NCBI GenBank assembly: GCA_021234155.1
Contig: JAJEKV010000067.1
Coordinates: 225,817-289,816 of the forward strand
Source of the DNA: Isoetes taiwanensis
Taxonomy: Eukaryota > Streptophyta > Lycopodiopsida > Isoetales > Isoetaceae
Length of the DNA stretch: 64,000 nt
Direction of reading: 5' to 3'
Shown: piece after piece, positions 47,879 through 59,939 of the stretch
Position numbering within the stretch: position 1 is the first letter of the stretch
Layout: each line of letters begins with the position of its first letter
Made by a program: the position numbers and the translations under genes
Notes under the pieces: generated by a model
Databases searched by the model: none
What the model saw: only the letters and a program-made list of their open reading frames with translations
Told to the model about the DNA's origin: nothing

Positions 47879-49341
47879 GCTCTCTCATGAATGAGGGACT
47901 ATTTATACACAGCAACGGCAACAAGACAAGATCTGTATGCAGCAGAATACACGGCCCAAGGCCGCTTCTGCGAAAAGCATGCAACTCGCATTTGTTTAGT
48001 CTAATACTCTGTCAGTGCACTGCCAAAAGGTTAAGACTGAGGAAAAGAACAAATACTTTCATACTACGGTAACCCAAATGGGACATGGACAGGGGCTGCA
48101 GGGCTGCAATGCTTTTGGTCTTCCAAACTAGCCGACAAAAACCCATAGCTCTGCAGGTGCTTGCCAGCGTTTATGCTTCATGCCCTTCATCAGTTACAAC
48201 AAATTCAAGTACCTGGTTTGTTACCTTAGCCTGTCTATTCTGCTTCTAGCTGCATCCTTAAATGTTTGTAATTTGTGCAACCTGCAGAGTTGAGAAATTG
48301 TTCCAGCATGGCATAGTATACCATCATTTAAGCTTATCGATGCAGTGTAGTAGTAGAGTGCCTCCACGTTTTGCCTTGTTCATATCGTTCTTTCAAGCTC
48401 TTTTATTGGATGGTCATGGTATCATGCAGTGTAATAGTAGAGTGCCTACCACTTTTTGCCTTGTTCATATCGTTCTTTCAAGCTCTTTTATTGGATGGTA
48501 TCATTGGTATGTAGCATATTCTAAAGAAGACGTGGTCAAAGCAACTTCTAACAGCTACAATTCAAGTCATTTACATCTCGCCTTCATAGACTTGGACTTC
48601 ATGTGGTCAAAGCAACTTCTAACAGCTACAATTCAAGTCATTTAAATCTCGCCTTCGTAGACTTGGACTTCGTAAGTTTCTTTCATGTTTTAGAGTCTAA
48701 CTCTAGTGCAGTCGAAAGCGACATAGACTTGGACTTCATAAGTTTCTTTCATGTTTTAGAGTATAACGCTAGTGCAGTCAGAAAGCGACAAACATTGCAC
48801 GGTTGTGAAGTAGGTTGTTTATTTATTTATTTATTCGAAATAGATGCCAATCACACATTCTAGCAATGGGCTGATAAGTATACAAAGAGAAGCCCTTCCA
48901 TACTTTCCACGATTTTTTCCACATAGCAAGCTTGTACTGGATTGTCCAACTACAAAACTTATCAAAAATACCAATTCCATCGCAAAATACTTTCCTAGCT
49001 CAGTTTTCCGTTAACAGGTCCTAAATGTGAGTAAGTTCATGTACCACCACGAGCAATCAAAAAATATTGTAATCTTGCTAGGTGTAAAAATATTGATTTC
49101 ATCCTACCTTTGCTAGCTCTGTTTCTCCTTACTTTGACAGATCATATATGTTATGTACGAATGTCTTACTACGAAATACTCAAAAGGCCAAAAGAACTAA
49201 TGACCCTTTCCCAAACAGCTTCCATTTAAAGCGTTTCATATGGCATTCTGTGTTTCCAAATTACATGTTGATAATAACCAAATAGATTTGCCATCAGAAC
49301 TTGCACTATAGCGATAAACTATTTCCATTACCATAAATAAA
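47879..49341. other. Intergenic region with short tandem duplications, right arm
   Basis: It mirrors 25,297-26,751. Clear tandem pairs occur: about 95 bp (GTTCATATCGTTCTTTCAAG at about 48,379 and 48,464), about 70 bp (GTGGTCAAAGCAACTTCTAA at about 48,532 and 48,602) and about 65 bp (TTTCTTTCATGTTTTAGAGT at about 48,677 and 48,742). Open frames across this region are repeat-driven. Confidence 0.5.
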
Positions 49342-52300
49342 TCATGCTTGAAGACCTGGTACAGGCAATAGTCCCCAACTAGCTTCCATGTGTGGAGGCA
49401 GTGGTGCGGTGAATTTCAACTTGTCACGAACGCGATTCTGATGTTCGTTCTGCCTAAAATTATTTGGAAGTATCATCTTCCTGCTATGAAGATGCAACAA
49501 AGGCTTGGCAGATAACATACTTCCATCCAGATGATGTTCTCCAAATTCAAATTCTTTACTTTTCTTTGCCACTTCAACAAATTTTTCATGCCAATTTTTA
49601 TGAGCCCTCCTACCATATTTTTCATCTCCCATAATTGGTGTACCAAGAATTTGTGCACAGTGCACACGAATCTGAAAATACAACTTTTAGAATCTCAATG
49701 CCCAATTCGGTGAGTTATCTTTATGCAACAGATCCTAAATGCTTTAATATGAGACAAGGAGATGGCATCAAAAAGCAACTGTACAAGGAATATAAAAAGA
49801 GCTCAATGCAATCTCACACCTGATGTTTCCTTCCTGTAAGAGGATGCAGTTCCAACCACGTGCATCCTGTCACAAGAGCCGTCAGAACCAGGGAAAGAAT
49901 ATCATATTAAAATTATGAATCCGTTACAGTACTGATGGTCCTAGAACTATATACTCTGTGACTGCATTTATAGATTTCTCAGAATCTGTCTTATCAACAA
50001 GAATCCTCTCTGATTTTCCATCCTCCAGAAGAACCTGTAGAAAAAGAAAAGTATATAAACTCATAGTTCAAATATAGATTAAAAGCGATGAGATGCAATC
50101 CAGGTATTAAAAAGAGGCAAACAAGTAAGAGACATCAGACGCACAAATATGCATCTTTCAAGTCTCATTAACAATTTTTAGCCAGTACAAGAGGCTGCAA
50201 AGAACAACGCTGATCCTTTTGCGATAACTTTGTACTTGATTCTTCGTTCAGTACCAACAACAAATCAAAAGCCCCGAGTATGCTGCTGGTGCCAACAGTT
50301 TACAACGCAGGGTTCTTGTGTTCAGATCAAAATTTGATGCTTCTCTCTCTAACTGCCCTCTCCTTTAATCTATGCCATATGGTTGAAGGGGCTGAAGATC
50401 TGATCCCCAATTCTGGCAGGCAGAACAACACTCGTCATATGGGAGAGGGAGATACGGGGAAGTAGTGTTTGTACATGCTATTGAGCTTGGCGGCTCTGAT
50501 AGGATGGATTGCGAATAATAATAAAGTTTATAATATATTCCACTCTTCCTCGCTCTCCTCTTTTTTGTCATTAACTTCACAATCTCTATCCTGATGCTCC
50601 ATTTCAATGAAAGCAACTATTAATGTTCTTTAAAAGCGCTCATTCATGTCTGTTTGGCTGGAAGTTTGTATAATCAATGAGCAAATCCACATATTTCATT
50701 CCGGAGGCATTAGAGGTGGTGGAGGTGTGGGGTGGAAAAACCTTCACTAATAATGAACCTGGAAACAATTCCGTGTGTATCTTTGGGTTTTCCAATTACT
50801 AATGCCAATACCGTGATCTATACTACTTTCAGCAAGCTACTGATCCTGAAAAGAGAAAAATTACAATATAATCCAGTTGAATTTCAAATTTTAAAATTGT
50901 GAATGGCGTGACTGACAGCACAATTAATGGATCTGGTAAACCAAAAACATGCCTTCTTTTTAGTGGTTTCCGCCGCTGCTGCTGCTGCTGCTAAACTTTT
51001 TTCACGGAGCAACATGTGAAGGGAACTTGTACTTTCAAAAGTTCGACCTAATACCATCAAACCACTTGCCTCCTTGTCCAAGCGGTGCACCTGGAATAGA
51101 GGAGCATCTTGTAAAGAGTGCCTATCCAAATGTACATCACACTAAAAACATACCAGCCGTGGTCCTTCAGTATAATCATACGAATAGGCTGCTTCCATTA
51201 GAAGTCAAGTTCTTGCCAACCTTGGTGCCACCCTTCACATTAAACATAATAACATGATAAAGCAACTAACAGAAAGTTAAGATAAGGACGCCCACAAGCA
51301 CAAAATGCTAGGCAAACAGATTCAACTGTCATCCAACCAGTTTTTACTCTAGACATTGTTTCACTAACCTGTTATGGATGGTCAACTATTCTTTAAAGAA
51401 CCTGGGTGTTGCTAATTTGCATACTTCGGGGTAAACTGTAAATGAATGGTGAAATTCAGTGCTATCTAGTTGCTGCGTTGAACAGCTCGATTAATTAGGC
51501 TGACAATATATTTAGCAAAGAAGAGATGGATATGCAAACTACTGTATGAACTGGGATGGATCTAAAAGCATACCTGTACTGCAAGTCCTGAAGGCTTATT
51601 TAAGACAATTATGTTGTGTCCTGAGCAGTGAAATATATCAGGAATACTTGCTCATCCCAGATGTGCACAGTTTCCCCACAAATTACAGTGCACTATAGAT
51701 CCTTACCTTATAAGAACTAATTCTCTGAGCCATTCCTAGCTCAACTTTAGAAACCTTATCAACTCTTGCCTACTTACTCTGGTCGTACTGGCTCGCTCTG
51801 TCAGCCCTTTCTTTGACAACATTGTAGGAATGTGCAAGATAGACCCCTCTTTCAACACTAATTTATCAGCAACCTACAGAAAAGATAGATAAGACAAAAG
51901 AGTTAATGAAATGTAAGAAAACAGACATTTGCAAGCTACAGATCTTTATGTTCACAACCTTAGTTGCACATACAGAAAAGCAAAATAACCTTGTATTTTA
52001 AAAACAAGCTCAAACAGGAGCATAGAGATCGAGGGATTGAACATAAGAAGTCAATAATTAAGTCATTTGATATAAAGAAGTATTGAACATGATAACAGTC
52101 ACTGTAAAATACTAACAAAACTAATGTTGTCGTTCTAGTGATTGTCTTTACGTACCTTCTTTAATTGCACGTCTGGATCTGATGGCGAGGAACAAATATG
52201 CTCTGAAGGACTATTCTAACCTGTACAACAAGGTAATCAGAGCAAAACACCTCAATTCTATCCTTTCAAATATAATCCACAGATATCAAATTATCACCTT

Positions 52301-52573
52301 TCGCTGTCTAAAAAGCTTGCGAATCAAGCAATGTGGTAGTTCAGGGCAGCACTTCATGACCCATTTCAATGCTGTAATGCCCTGCGTAGAAGCACTTCCA
52401 TTTTCTCCGATTGTAGTGAGGGAAGGTGTTACGGGCGGTAGCTTATGCCAACTCGAGATTTGTTCATCAGGGTGCGGTGTTGATCGGCTAAGACGGAATT
52501 TAACCTAATGTAAGATGGTTTGCGAAGCTGGGGATCCTTCTGAGGCCCTCGTCATACGCTGCTCGACAGACAT
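49342..52573 (-). pseudogene. Mitochondrial-type RNA pseudouridine synthase (RPU3/RPU4-like), right copy
   Basis: Ten exons on minus mirror the left gene: start about 52,573 (uncertain) to 52,298, 52,220-52,156, 51,873-51,707, 51,620-51,574, 51,232-51,154, 51,121-~50,944, ~50,846-50,742, 50,034-~49,929, 49,866-49,820 and 49,671-49,342. Here exon 6 reads cleanly (VHRLDKEASGLMVLGRTFES with the catalytic Asp) and has an Ala-coding GCT/GCG run. Exon 10 is open to its stop (IMGDEKYGRRAHKNWHEKF, then AKPLLHLHSRKMILPNNF). Breaks lie in exon 1, exon 3 and the first bases of exon 7. The left and right copies are damaged at different places. The role is pseudouridylation of organellar RNA, by family knowledge. 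Confidence 0.8.
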
Positions 52574-52794
52574 TTTAACAAAGCTGACAAAACCCATTCG
52601 ACCTAAGAATTAATAGGGGAAATGGTGTGGGGACCAGCAAGTATATTTTTTGTAGCAAACAGTCGAATACGTGACCATGAGATCCTCCCCCATAAATCGA
52701 TAAATAAAGAGGATCGGATCAAGATATATGGTTATTTTTCATTCACTTCATCGAATGGTTACTCCTTATTTGTTACGAATAGACTCTTTTACCC

Positions 52795-55700
52795 TACAAA
52801 TTTCTCAAATACAATTAAGCAAAACACCTTTAGAATCTAGAACTGGGCTTTCTGGCACAAATTCACTACCCGACCAAGCTCAGACTTGCGCTGTTAAATA
52901 ACTTCTCTAGGACATTCAAGATTTATGGAATAGGGCTTTAACATTAACTTGGCTCTAAACTGCAATTGAATTTGGGAGGCAAGCTTCTTTCTAACTTCTA
53001 TGCCATCTCTTCAACAAATCGGATGCTCATGTGACTTTCAAAAAAGGGATTCGTCTTTAGCTAAATTAGGCTTACCTTTAGCTTAATTGGATTTCACTTC
53101 ATTGGCTTGATGTTGGCTTATGCTTGAGTCACCGACCTACCAAAGGTTATCCATTCTAGATACTTGTTTTCTTTTGTTTCCAATGGCTTCAGAGTCGCAC
53201 CAACTTTTAACATAGTTGTTTTATTTGAATTAAAATTTGTTAGATTTCTAATACAGCTTTAGTTATAATTATTTAAAAGACAAATATTCCTAAGGTTTGA
53301 ATTTAGATTCCGAGGCATGCTCTTTTGCCGACTTTGCATTTGTGGTCCTTCTACAAGTCGATCCACACTCGAAGCTTGTACCACACAACAATTCCTTCGG
53401 CTTCCCAATGCTTATCGATCTTTAATCATCCGCCTTTAGGGAATAGCAACCTTTTCCCCAAAGCTAGCCACGATCATGTCCTTGAAAGGATTTTCTAAGG
53501 CTAATAACCTTAACATCTGCCTATAGATAAGACATTATACTTAAGATCTGGTTTCTTGTGCTGCAGACACAATTATCTCCTTACTTCTTTACTCAAGAGC
53601 AACATTTCATTGAAAAAGAAGCTATTTCATCAACTCAAATCATATGGACACAATGTTCGGTTAAACTATCACTCACATGCACGCGACACAAACACCTTTT
53701 AATTTACTTATCTTTGCCCGGGGAGAACCAATCTAAAGTCGACTCGTGATGCTTCCGGGCTTTGTCTTTGCCAAACTTGGTATGGGAACTTCTAGGAATA
53801 TCTTCTGCAAAATAAACATGGCACTGCGGCAAGATCGTGCTTTTTGCTCGAAAGTGTCATCTTTAGTTGGTCGCCCTATTTTAATATGGGTCGCTAATTT
53901 TAAAGTTATTCTTATAAGGAGGTTCCTCCGCGATGAGAAACATCCTCCTCGGGATGCTCTTGCCCGACTGCATCATTACCCTTCGCCATTTGCCCTTTGT
54001 CGAAATTGTCATTTCTCTCATTGCATTCACTCTTATGTCTCTTATTTTCCCTCTTGCCTGCTCTAGCATTATCTGATCTATGTGTCTTTTCTTGAGGATA
54101 CCGCTCCTATATATCGGCATCATATAATTAGGATTGTGTTTCATCTCTACCGGCTGCCTTTCTCATTGCTTCATCAAGAATCGATGGTTTCAAGAAAACA
54201 CAATTCCCCGCATACAATGGATCTCGTATCTCGCCATGACTTTCGATAATTTCACTTTCGCTAATCCTCCTAGCTACAGCTTTATTTGAATCGCTAAGTA
54301 AGAGAACTTTGTGAGTAAAAATAATGCATTGACTCATGTTCCCTTTATTTAGTGATGTTACCACTGCTTTTAAGACTGTGATAATAATCTCTTGTGCCAA
54401 ATGCACCTTCATACGCACCGTATACCACTTCCAGCAGCACCCTGCACTTCGCCACCTATACTGAGTCCATAGCTTCTCTCTGTGCCGCCTCCAAAACCCT
54501 CCAGTTTCTGGCCCTCCCGTTAATTTGCCTCAACTTTTCACAACCCGCGTGGGCCTCTTCCAAAGGTAATTATTAGATCGCTGTTGTAGGGAGTAGGTCG
54601 GGCAGTGGAGGAGTAACTAGCTGCGGACGGTACCAAGGCATGTCAGCGCTAATATATGTCCGGGTAAATGTTCGCATGTTGTTGCAATATATATGCTAGT
54701 TTCCTTTGTTTTCCTGCAAAGCTAGATGATGCAGGTATTCCAATTTAAATGGCAAATCTAAGTAACAGCAACATTCATGGCTTGATTATACCGAGTTGCA
54801 TAAATGTTACATACATTTTGGGCCATTGCACAGAATTTTAGAAAGAATCGGGTCTGATACCAATTGCTACCCTACAAAACTCTCAAATACATTTAAGCAA
54901 AACCACTTTAGAATCTAGAACTAGGTATTCTGGCACAAATTCACCACCTAATCGAGCTCAGACTTATGACCACTGCAAACTGGATCTCAGATTCCTCCCA
55001 ATTCTGATAATCTATTAAATCCACCTAGATTAACTTTAAAATTCAAGATTTCTAGATTAGGCTTGAACAGTGACTTGACTCTAAACTGCAATTGAATTCA
55101 ACAATCAAGGTTCTCTCTAGCTTGCCATAGCTTCTACAATTTGGACGCTTATGTAACTTTTGGAAAAGCTTTAGCTTAGATTAGGTTTACCTTTGCTTTT
55201 CGTTTCTAGCCGATTGCTACAGTAGTAGCGACGAACCTTTAATATAGTAGTTTTATTAAATTAAAGCTCATTAGATTTCTAAGATTAGTTATAGTTATTT
55301 AAAAATTAAAAATCCCTAAGGTTGCCTAGCTTCTGTAACGTTCCTAACCGACATGTCTTTAACCAACTGGGCAAAATCCTAACCGACATGTCTTTAACCA
55401 ACTGGGCAAAATCGTCTAGATGTTTATGAGTAGTCGCTTCTACCCATTTATACCGTCTTCTGAACGCCTAAATTACTCGGAAAGCGCCTCCCATGGGTCC
55501 GCTATAAATCCTCTCCCACTAGAACGATGCTCGCCCTGAGCATCACAATACCATAGGATCATTACCATCTCATGGTGTCCAAGACCAAGTCATGACCCAC
55601 CATCCAACGCAGACTCTAACTCGAACCGGCTTAATACCAAATGTAACGCTTAATCGACACATGCCCTTAACCAACTGGCAAAATTGTCTAGACGCTTATG

Positions 55701-55943
55701 AGTAGTCGCCTTTACCCATTTATGCCAAGCAGAACGGACGCCTTTATCTACTCGAGCAGCCTCCCATGGGTCCATTACATCTTCTAATGATTTAATTCAG
55801 ATCTTATGTGCTCTTGCCGGCTTTGCATCTATAGCCTCGCATAATCTAAGTTACTTGACCTAATTCCAGTCCCATAACCCATTGCCCTCAGGACGCTAAA
55901 ATTTCTTCCTTCCTTCCTTCCTCCTTGTCCCAAGCTTGTGCCA
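52795..55943 (-). mobile_element. Short non-autonomous LTR element, right copy
   Basis: On minus, the 5' LTR runs 55,943-54,865, beginning TGGCACAAGC and ending GTAGGGTAGCA (TG...CA). Two bases later TGGTATCAGACC (54,862-54,851) matches the initiator-Met tRNA primer-binding site of plant LTR elements. The internal region is only about 1.5 kb (54,850-53,385) and lacks gag and pol motifs. The 3' LTR is 53,384-52,795. The 5' LTR is lengthened by a nested 446 bp TRIM. Internal frames such as 54,418-54,128 may be captured host sequence but are not recognised. Confidence 0.7.
55334..55779 (-). mobile_element. TRIM nested in the 5' LTR
   Basis: Terminal direct repeats are 55,642-55,779 and 55,334-~55,504. 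Both begin (minus strand) near GGACCCATGGGAGGC and end GTTACA; the outer ends TGTAATGG and CGTTACA form the usual short inverted TG...CA termini. After the first repeat, TTTGGTATTAAGCCGG resembles a Met-tRNA primer-binding site. Before the second repeat, GTGGGAGAGGATTTATAG is purine-rich like a polypurine tract. The flanks GAAGA and GAAGC are a possible 5 bp target duplication. A 37-bp block is duplicated inside the second repeat. Confidence 0.7.
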
Positions 55944-55979
55944 TAAAATTGCTGCTCACTTTTGCTAGTTCAATTGAGA

Positions 55980-56449
55980 TCATTATCCTAAGATAACAAT
56001 GTAAAGAAATATGCCTATAGCTCATATCCATGTACAAAAATCATCCAAGCATATGTATACTAATACATGAAAATAAACAAACTACAGCCAAAAGCATTTG
56101 ATATAGCAGTTGTCGCTTACAATTTCATTATATAACGGAAATAATAGTAAATTGGAATTTTTTATTGTAGACCTTATGTGGGTTCTATACACGATATAGT
56201 ACCTTTTGTATCATACATATGTTGTGTATACTAGTTCTTAATATTTAAAAACATATTAACAATTTTCAGATCACACCTACTTCAAAACATAATATGTATG
56301 ATAGACAACAAAAAGGTTACGGTGGAGACTGCATAAAGATTAATGAGGGTTAACTTCAAGTGTATGCATTACATGAATACATTAGCAAGACATAGATGAA
56401 TACATTAGCAAGATGAACAAGCATTAGGCAAGAGACACCACTAAAAACT
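55980..56449. other. AT-rich non-coding stretch, right arm
   Basis: It mirrors about 18,720-19,150, including tandem ATGAATACATTAGCAAGA units near 56,375-56,420. No gene. Confidence 0.4.
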
Positions 56450-57119
56450 ATGAAAAATAGCTCACCGCGATGTCTCCATCCAATTCAACTAGGTTAGGAA
56501 CTAGGAGTTCATTGACTCATCCTACCGTTGTGTCCCACCCTGTGTGTAAAGTACCTAGATAATATAAAAGGAATTCCACAAATCAATGTCAATCGGGTGA
56601 AGAGCTTAATTATACCTCACAAACTTGTTGTACCCTAGTAGTAGAATCATGGTACAATTTCATAGTTTGTATCGATCTCCTGCGATGTATTGATCCGTGA
56701 GAGTGCATATAATAACCATGACGGCTACCCACTCAACCGTTTCAGCCCTCGAAATTTATATCGAGGGAGTTTACAATTCCTACCGTTGTAAGTCTCTCCA
56801 AGATTAAAGGGATTAATCTCTGGCCACGGCTCATGACCACAAGGATATTCGCCGAATGAAGTTGATCAACTCCGCTTTGCAAGCTCCATGGTGGACTATA
56901 CAACCTCCACTCTAAGAAATGGTCAAACAGCCTTATCGCCAGCTACGCAAAGAGCATGCTTGTAGCTTTTGATAAGCCTTATGGGATATTGTTTGAGGTA
57001 ACAATCATTTGCAAAGAAGCAAATAAGGAGCAATAATAAGGAACTAAAAGGATCAAAGACAAGAAGTAGACAAGGTGAGAAGAGAAAGAAGGGGAGATAT
57101 ATAGTCGCCATATCAATAA

Positions 57120-57330
57120 ATGCTTCAGCATACCAATAATGCCAATAATGCCGAAAGTATATCAATAATGCTGATAATACCGAAAAGTCATCCAATAATG
57201 CCAATAATGCCGGAAGGTATATCAATAATGCCGATAATGCTAAAAGTATATCAATAATGTCATAATACCGAAAGTATACCAATAACGCTAAATGTTGAAA
57301 GTATACTAATAATGCCAATAATGCTAACTA
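57120..57330 (-). repeat. Minisatellite, right copy
   Basis: Reverse complement of the 27-30 bp units at 13,067-13,290 (ACCAATAATGCCAATAATGC..GAAAGTATA phrases), with about eight units. Confidence 0.8.
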
Positions 57331-58387
57331 AATATAGCTATTGATGCATTACCATAGTCGCAAGAGAAATTACATACAATATGATTAGCAAGATCAGGAT
57401 CGAGAGAGCCTTACCGATGCTATATCCCCCAATGTAAACAACGTGATTTCGGAATCAAACGCCTGGTCTTTGCCATTTACATCCCAAGCATAATGTATAG
57501 CATCTAACTTCTCATACCTTTGAAGGATCTGATGGATTGGGTTGCCAATTTAGTTAAGCAACCCTCGTATGAAGCCACCAACATGCATCCACCATATAAT
57601 ATATAACTATGACCATAATTAGGTAGACCTATGGCATCTTCTCTCAGATAGCCCAACCATGTTGAGTTTCATCGTCCTAGGGTCTATCTAAAACAAACAT
57701 ACCCCTTTGTGATACATGTACATGGGGATCAAACTCATCCATAGCCAACACCTGATCTTCCATCCTCATCAGTCTAAGCACAATAAGGAGGCAAAGGTCT
57801 TATTAAACTACTCCATCGCCTATCACCTTTGGGAGTAGAAGGCTTCAGAGGTTCTTGCCTTGTATGCAACCAAAGTTATCATTTTGAGGTTGTCCCGTAG
57901 AAACATCTTCTAAACATAAAAAACTTGGCCCAAGAATCCATAATTGTTGCATTATCATGCTAAACACACTATCTTCTTTGGCTGCGTACAGTTCCATAAT
58001 GCTATGTAATTTGCCGATGCTATCCTCTTCTCGTGCCAGAAGATCTCTTTTAATGTCTTCCTCGAGGGACATTTTTAGGCACCCCTATTGGTAACGCCGC
58101 TCACCATTTTCATCTCTCCTTCCACATTCTTATCTCTTTCCTGAATCCACTTTTATGGGTTGCAGCATCTTATATTGCATAATGGGCCATTTCCATCCAT
58201 TGTAAATTGGAATAGCAATAGGTCGGTATGGCATAAGATGTTGGCCTTTGTCGTGGATATATCCCTCGACAAAAGCCTTTCCAATCTGGAACTTCATCCA
58301 CAAAATATGGATAGGAGAGACTTGCATTGCATTTGCTAAATAATGTGCCCAACCATCATGAACCTAACCTGACCCCATCAAATATCT

Positions 58388-59822
58388 TAAGCTATGTCAA
58401 ATAAGAATAGAATAATAGAATAGATTTTACGCCCACTGAGACCGACCGCCTATGGGACTCCAAACAAAAAGAGAGCAAAAGCAAAACGATATCGACAGAT
58501 TAAAACTCCCTCACCGGCTGGTTTTCGAGGGAAAAACCTTAGCAGCATAAGTCTCATGGCATAATCGTAGACAATTATGTAGGATTACCAATGTCATTCC
58601 TGGCTAAGACACAATCGAGTCCGCGGCATCCATAAACTTCCGAGGTATGACCCTAACAAAACCCAGACCGACGCCGTGATTCAACAACTCATGCAAATCT
58701 GGCCGTGCAATAGTAATCGGACATACCGCCTCGATATGGGCTAACGGCTGGCATCCGGGCCATGGGCATGAATATTCATCCTCAATGGCTCTGTTGGTAC
58801 AACATTGGCAAAGCCTTTGCTCTTTGTGCTTCAAGCCCAACGCCTTGTCTCAATAATGAGACGATGTGCAATTGCGCGTAATGGCTATAAGTCCGCTTCT
58901 TCATGGGCAACTCGTGTATAAGTATCGTGTGGGCTTCTCTCGCGGAGCCTCGATTGACTTGCCGATAAGCAGGTCACTTTAACGCGCCGTGAGACCGTGA
59001 TCCCGTGAGCTTGCTAAGGAAAGTAGCATCTAGGGTACAACTTAAGTGCCTTGTGATCTTTCTTTGTCCTTACATGTGCACATCTCATGGTTCGTACACC
59101 CTGCGGAGAACCGGAAGCTTGCTTTGTCCTCGCAACGCTTTCAGCGCTAGGGACCCGACGCCATGGCTAAAGTAAGTTTGAGCAAACGCGGTATCACCCA
59201 TAGCCACCACCTTCCGGAAGTACATGATAAGGAAACATTCAACGCCCCTTTGAAGGCGAAACCCGCCTCCGAGTAGGATCCGGGTATGGAACCGCGGGAC
59301 TTCACCCCAAGGGCTCGTGCGTGAAGGCTTCGCGACCCTCGCCAAGGTCATTCCTGTGTTGATGGATATCAACGGACCATACTTCCATAAAAGGACTGCC
59401 CCACCAATGCCCAAAATAAGTGTGACCGTGGCCCTTGCGGTCACGTTATTATTCTCGCATGGTAAAGAGTGCTTTCCAACCTCGCCATGACCCGCAACCG
59501 ATGGCGATCCCAATGGGTGGTAAAAAGAACCTCGATCCCGGCACTTGTAGGTTCGAGCCACCTCTCTACATCCTGCCCTCGTAAGTGAATGAGAGAGAAG
59601 CCTTGGTCATTGTGATTAATAGAGACTAGCGTACACTTAGACTCGCATTTGAACTCCAAGCAAAGTGTCGAGCATCCAGTGACGCTTGCATGTCCTCCTC
59701 GGAGTAGGCCAAGAGTTGACATCGCTTATATATGAGCTGTCGGGATTGTGATGCATGAGATGGGCACCTCCATGCTCAAATGAGCCAATCTTCCACCGGG
59801 TCAATGTACAGCTAAAAGAGTG
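58388..59822 (-). mobile_element. 5'-truncated LINE, right-arm specific, with ATTCT tail
   Basis: On minus it opens with an RT-proximal region in broken frames (SSYISDVNSWPTPRRTCKRH, then FHTRILLGGGFRL). It continues to a zf-RVT remnant (LKHKEQRLCQCCTNRAIEDE) at about 58,840-58,780. It ends with the shared 3' block (GAGTCCCATAGGC, GTCTCAGTGGGCG) and a short ATTCT tail at 58,388-58,415. The left arm shows the uninterrupted site near 11,885-11,900 (CTTCTATCTCTCTTATTTG). It is the same family as the left LINE but at a different site. Confidence 0.75.
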
Positions 59823-59939
59823 ATAGGAGAACATGTAATTCATTATTATTTTGATTGAATGCATTATCCAAATGCAAGTAGAGATTTTGAGAAAGAGGAT
59901 TGAGCCTTCTAAGTGGGCACTAGAAGATGCAAGCAATTC

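Larger units (their letters stand above)
56450..59936 (-). pseudogene. Unrecognised repeat-like gene, right copy, upstream part split by a LINE
   Basis: Read on minus, the start block is at 59,936-59,840 (SSSAHLEG). It is then interrupted by the LINE (59,822-58,388) and resumes at 58,380-57,420 with DEVPDWKGF, DFFCHRGIYP-like frames and GRPQNDNFGCIQGKNL at 58,072-57,845. The intron holds the minisatellite, and the last block is at about 56,980-56,500. It is more eroded than the left copy in the last exon. No family is recognised. Confidence 0.35.

Noticed and set aside
48262-48863. Two plus-strand frames of 86-127 codons
   Set aside because: They span tandem duplications and repeat the same short peptides; there is no support in the left arm.
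52182-52508. 108-codon plus-strand frame
   Set aside because: Antisense to exons 1-2 of the pseudouridine synthase.
56923-57318. 131-codon Leu/Tyr-rich minus-strand frame resembling a membrane protein
   Set aside because: Most of it is translation of the 27-30 bp minisatellite; the mirror array on the left does not give the same protein.
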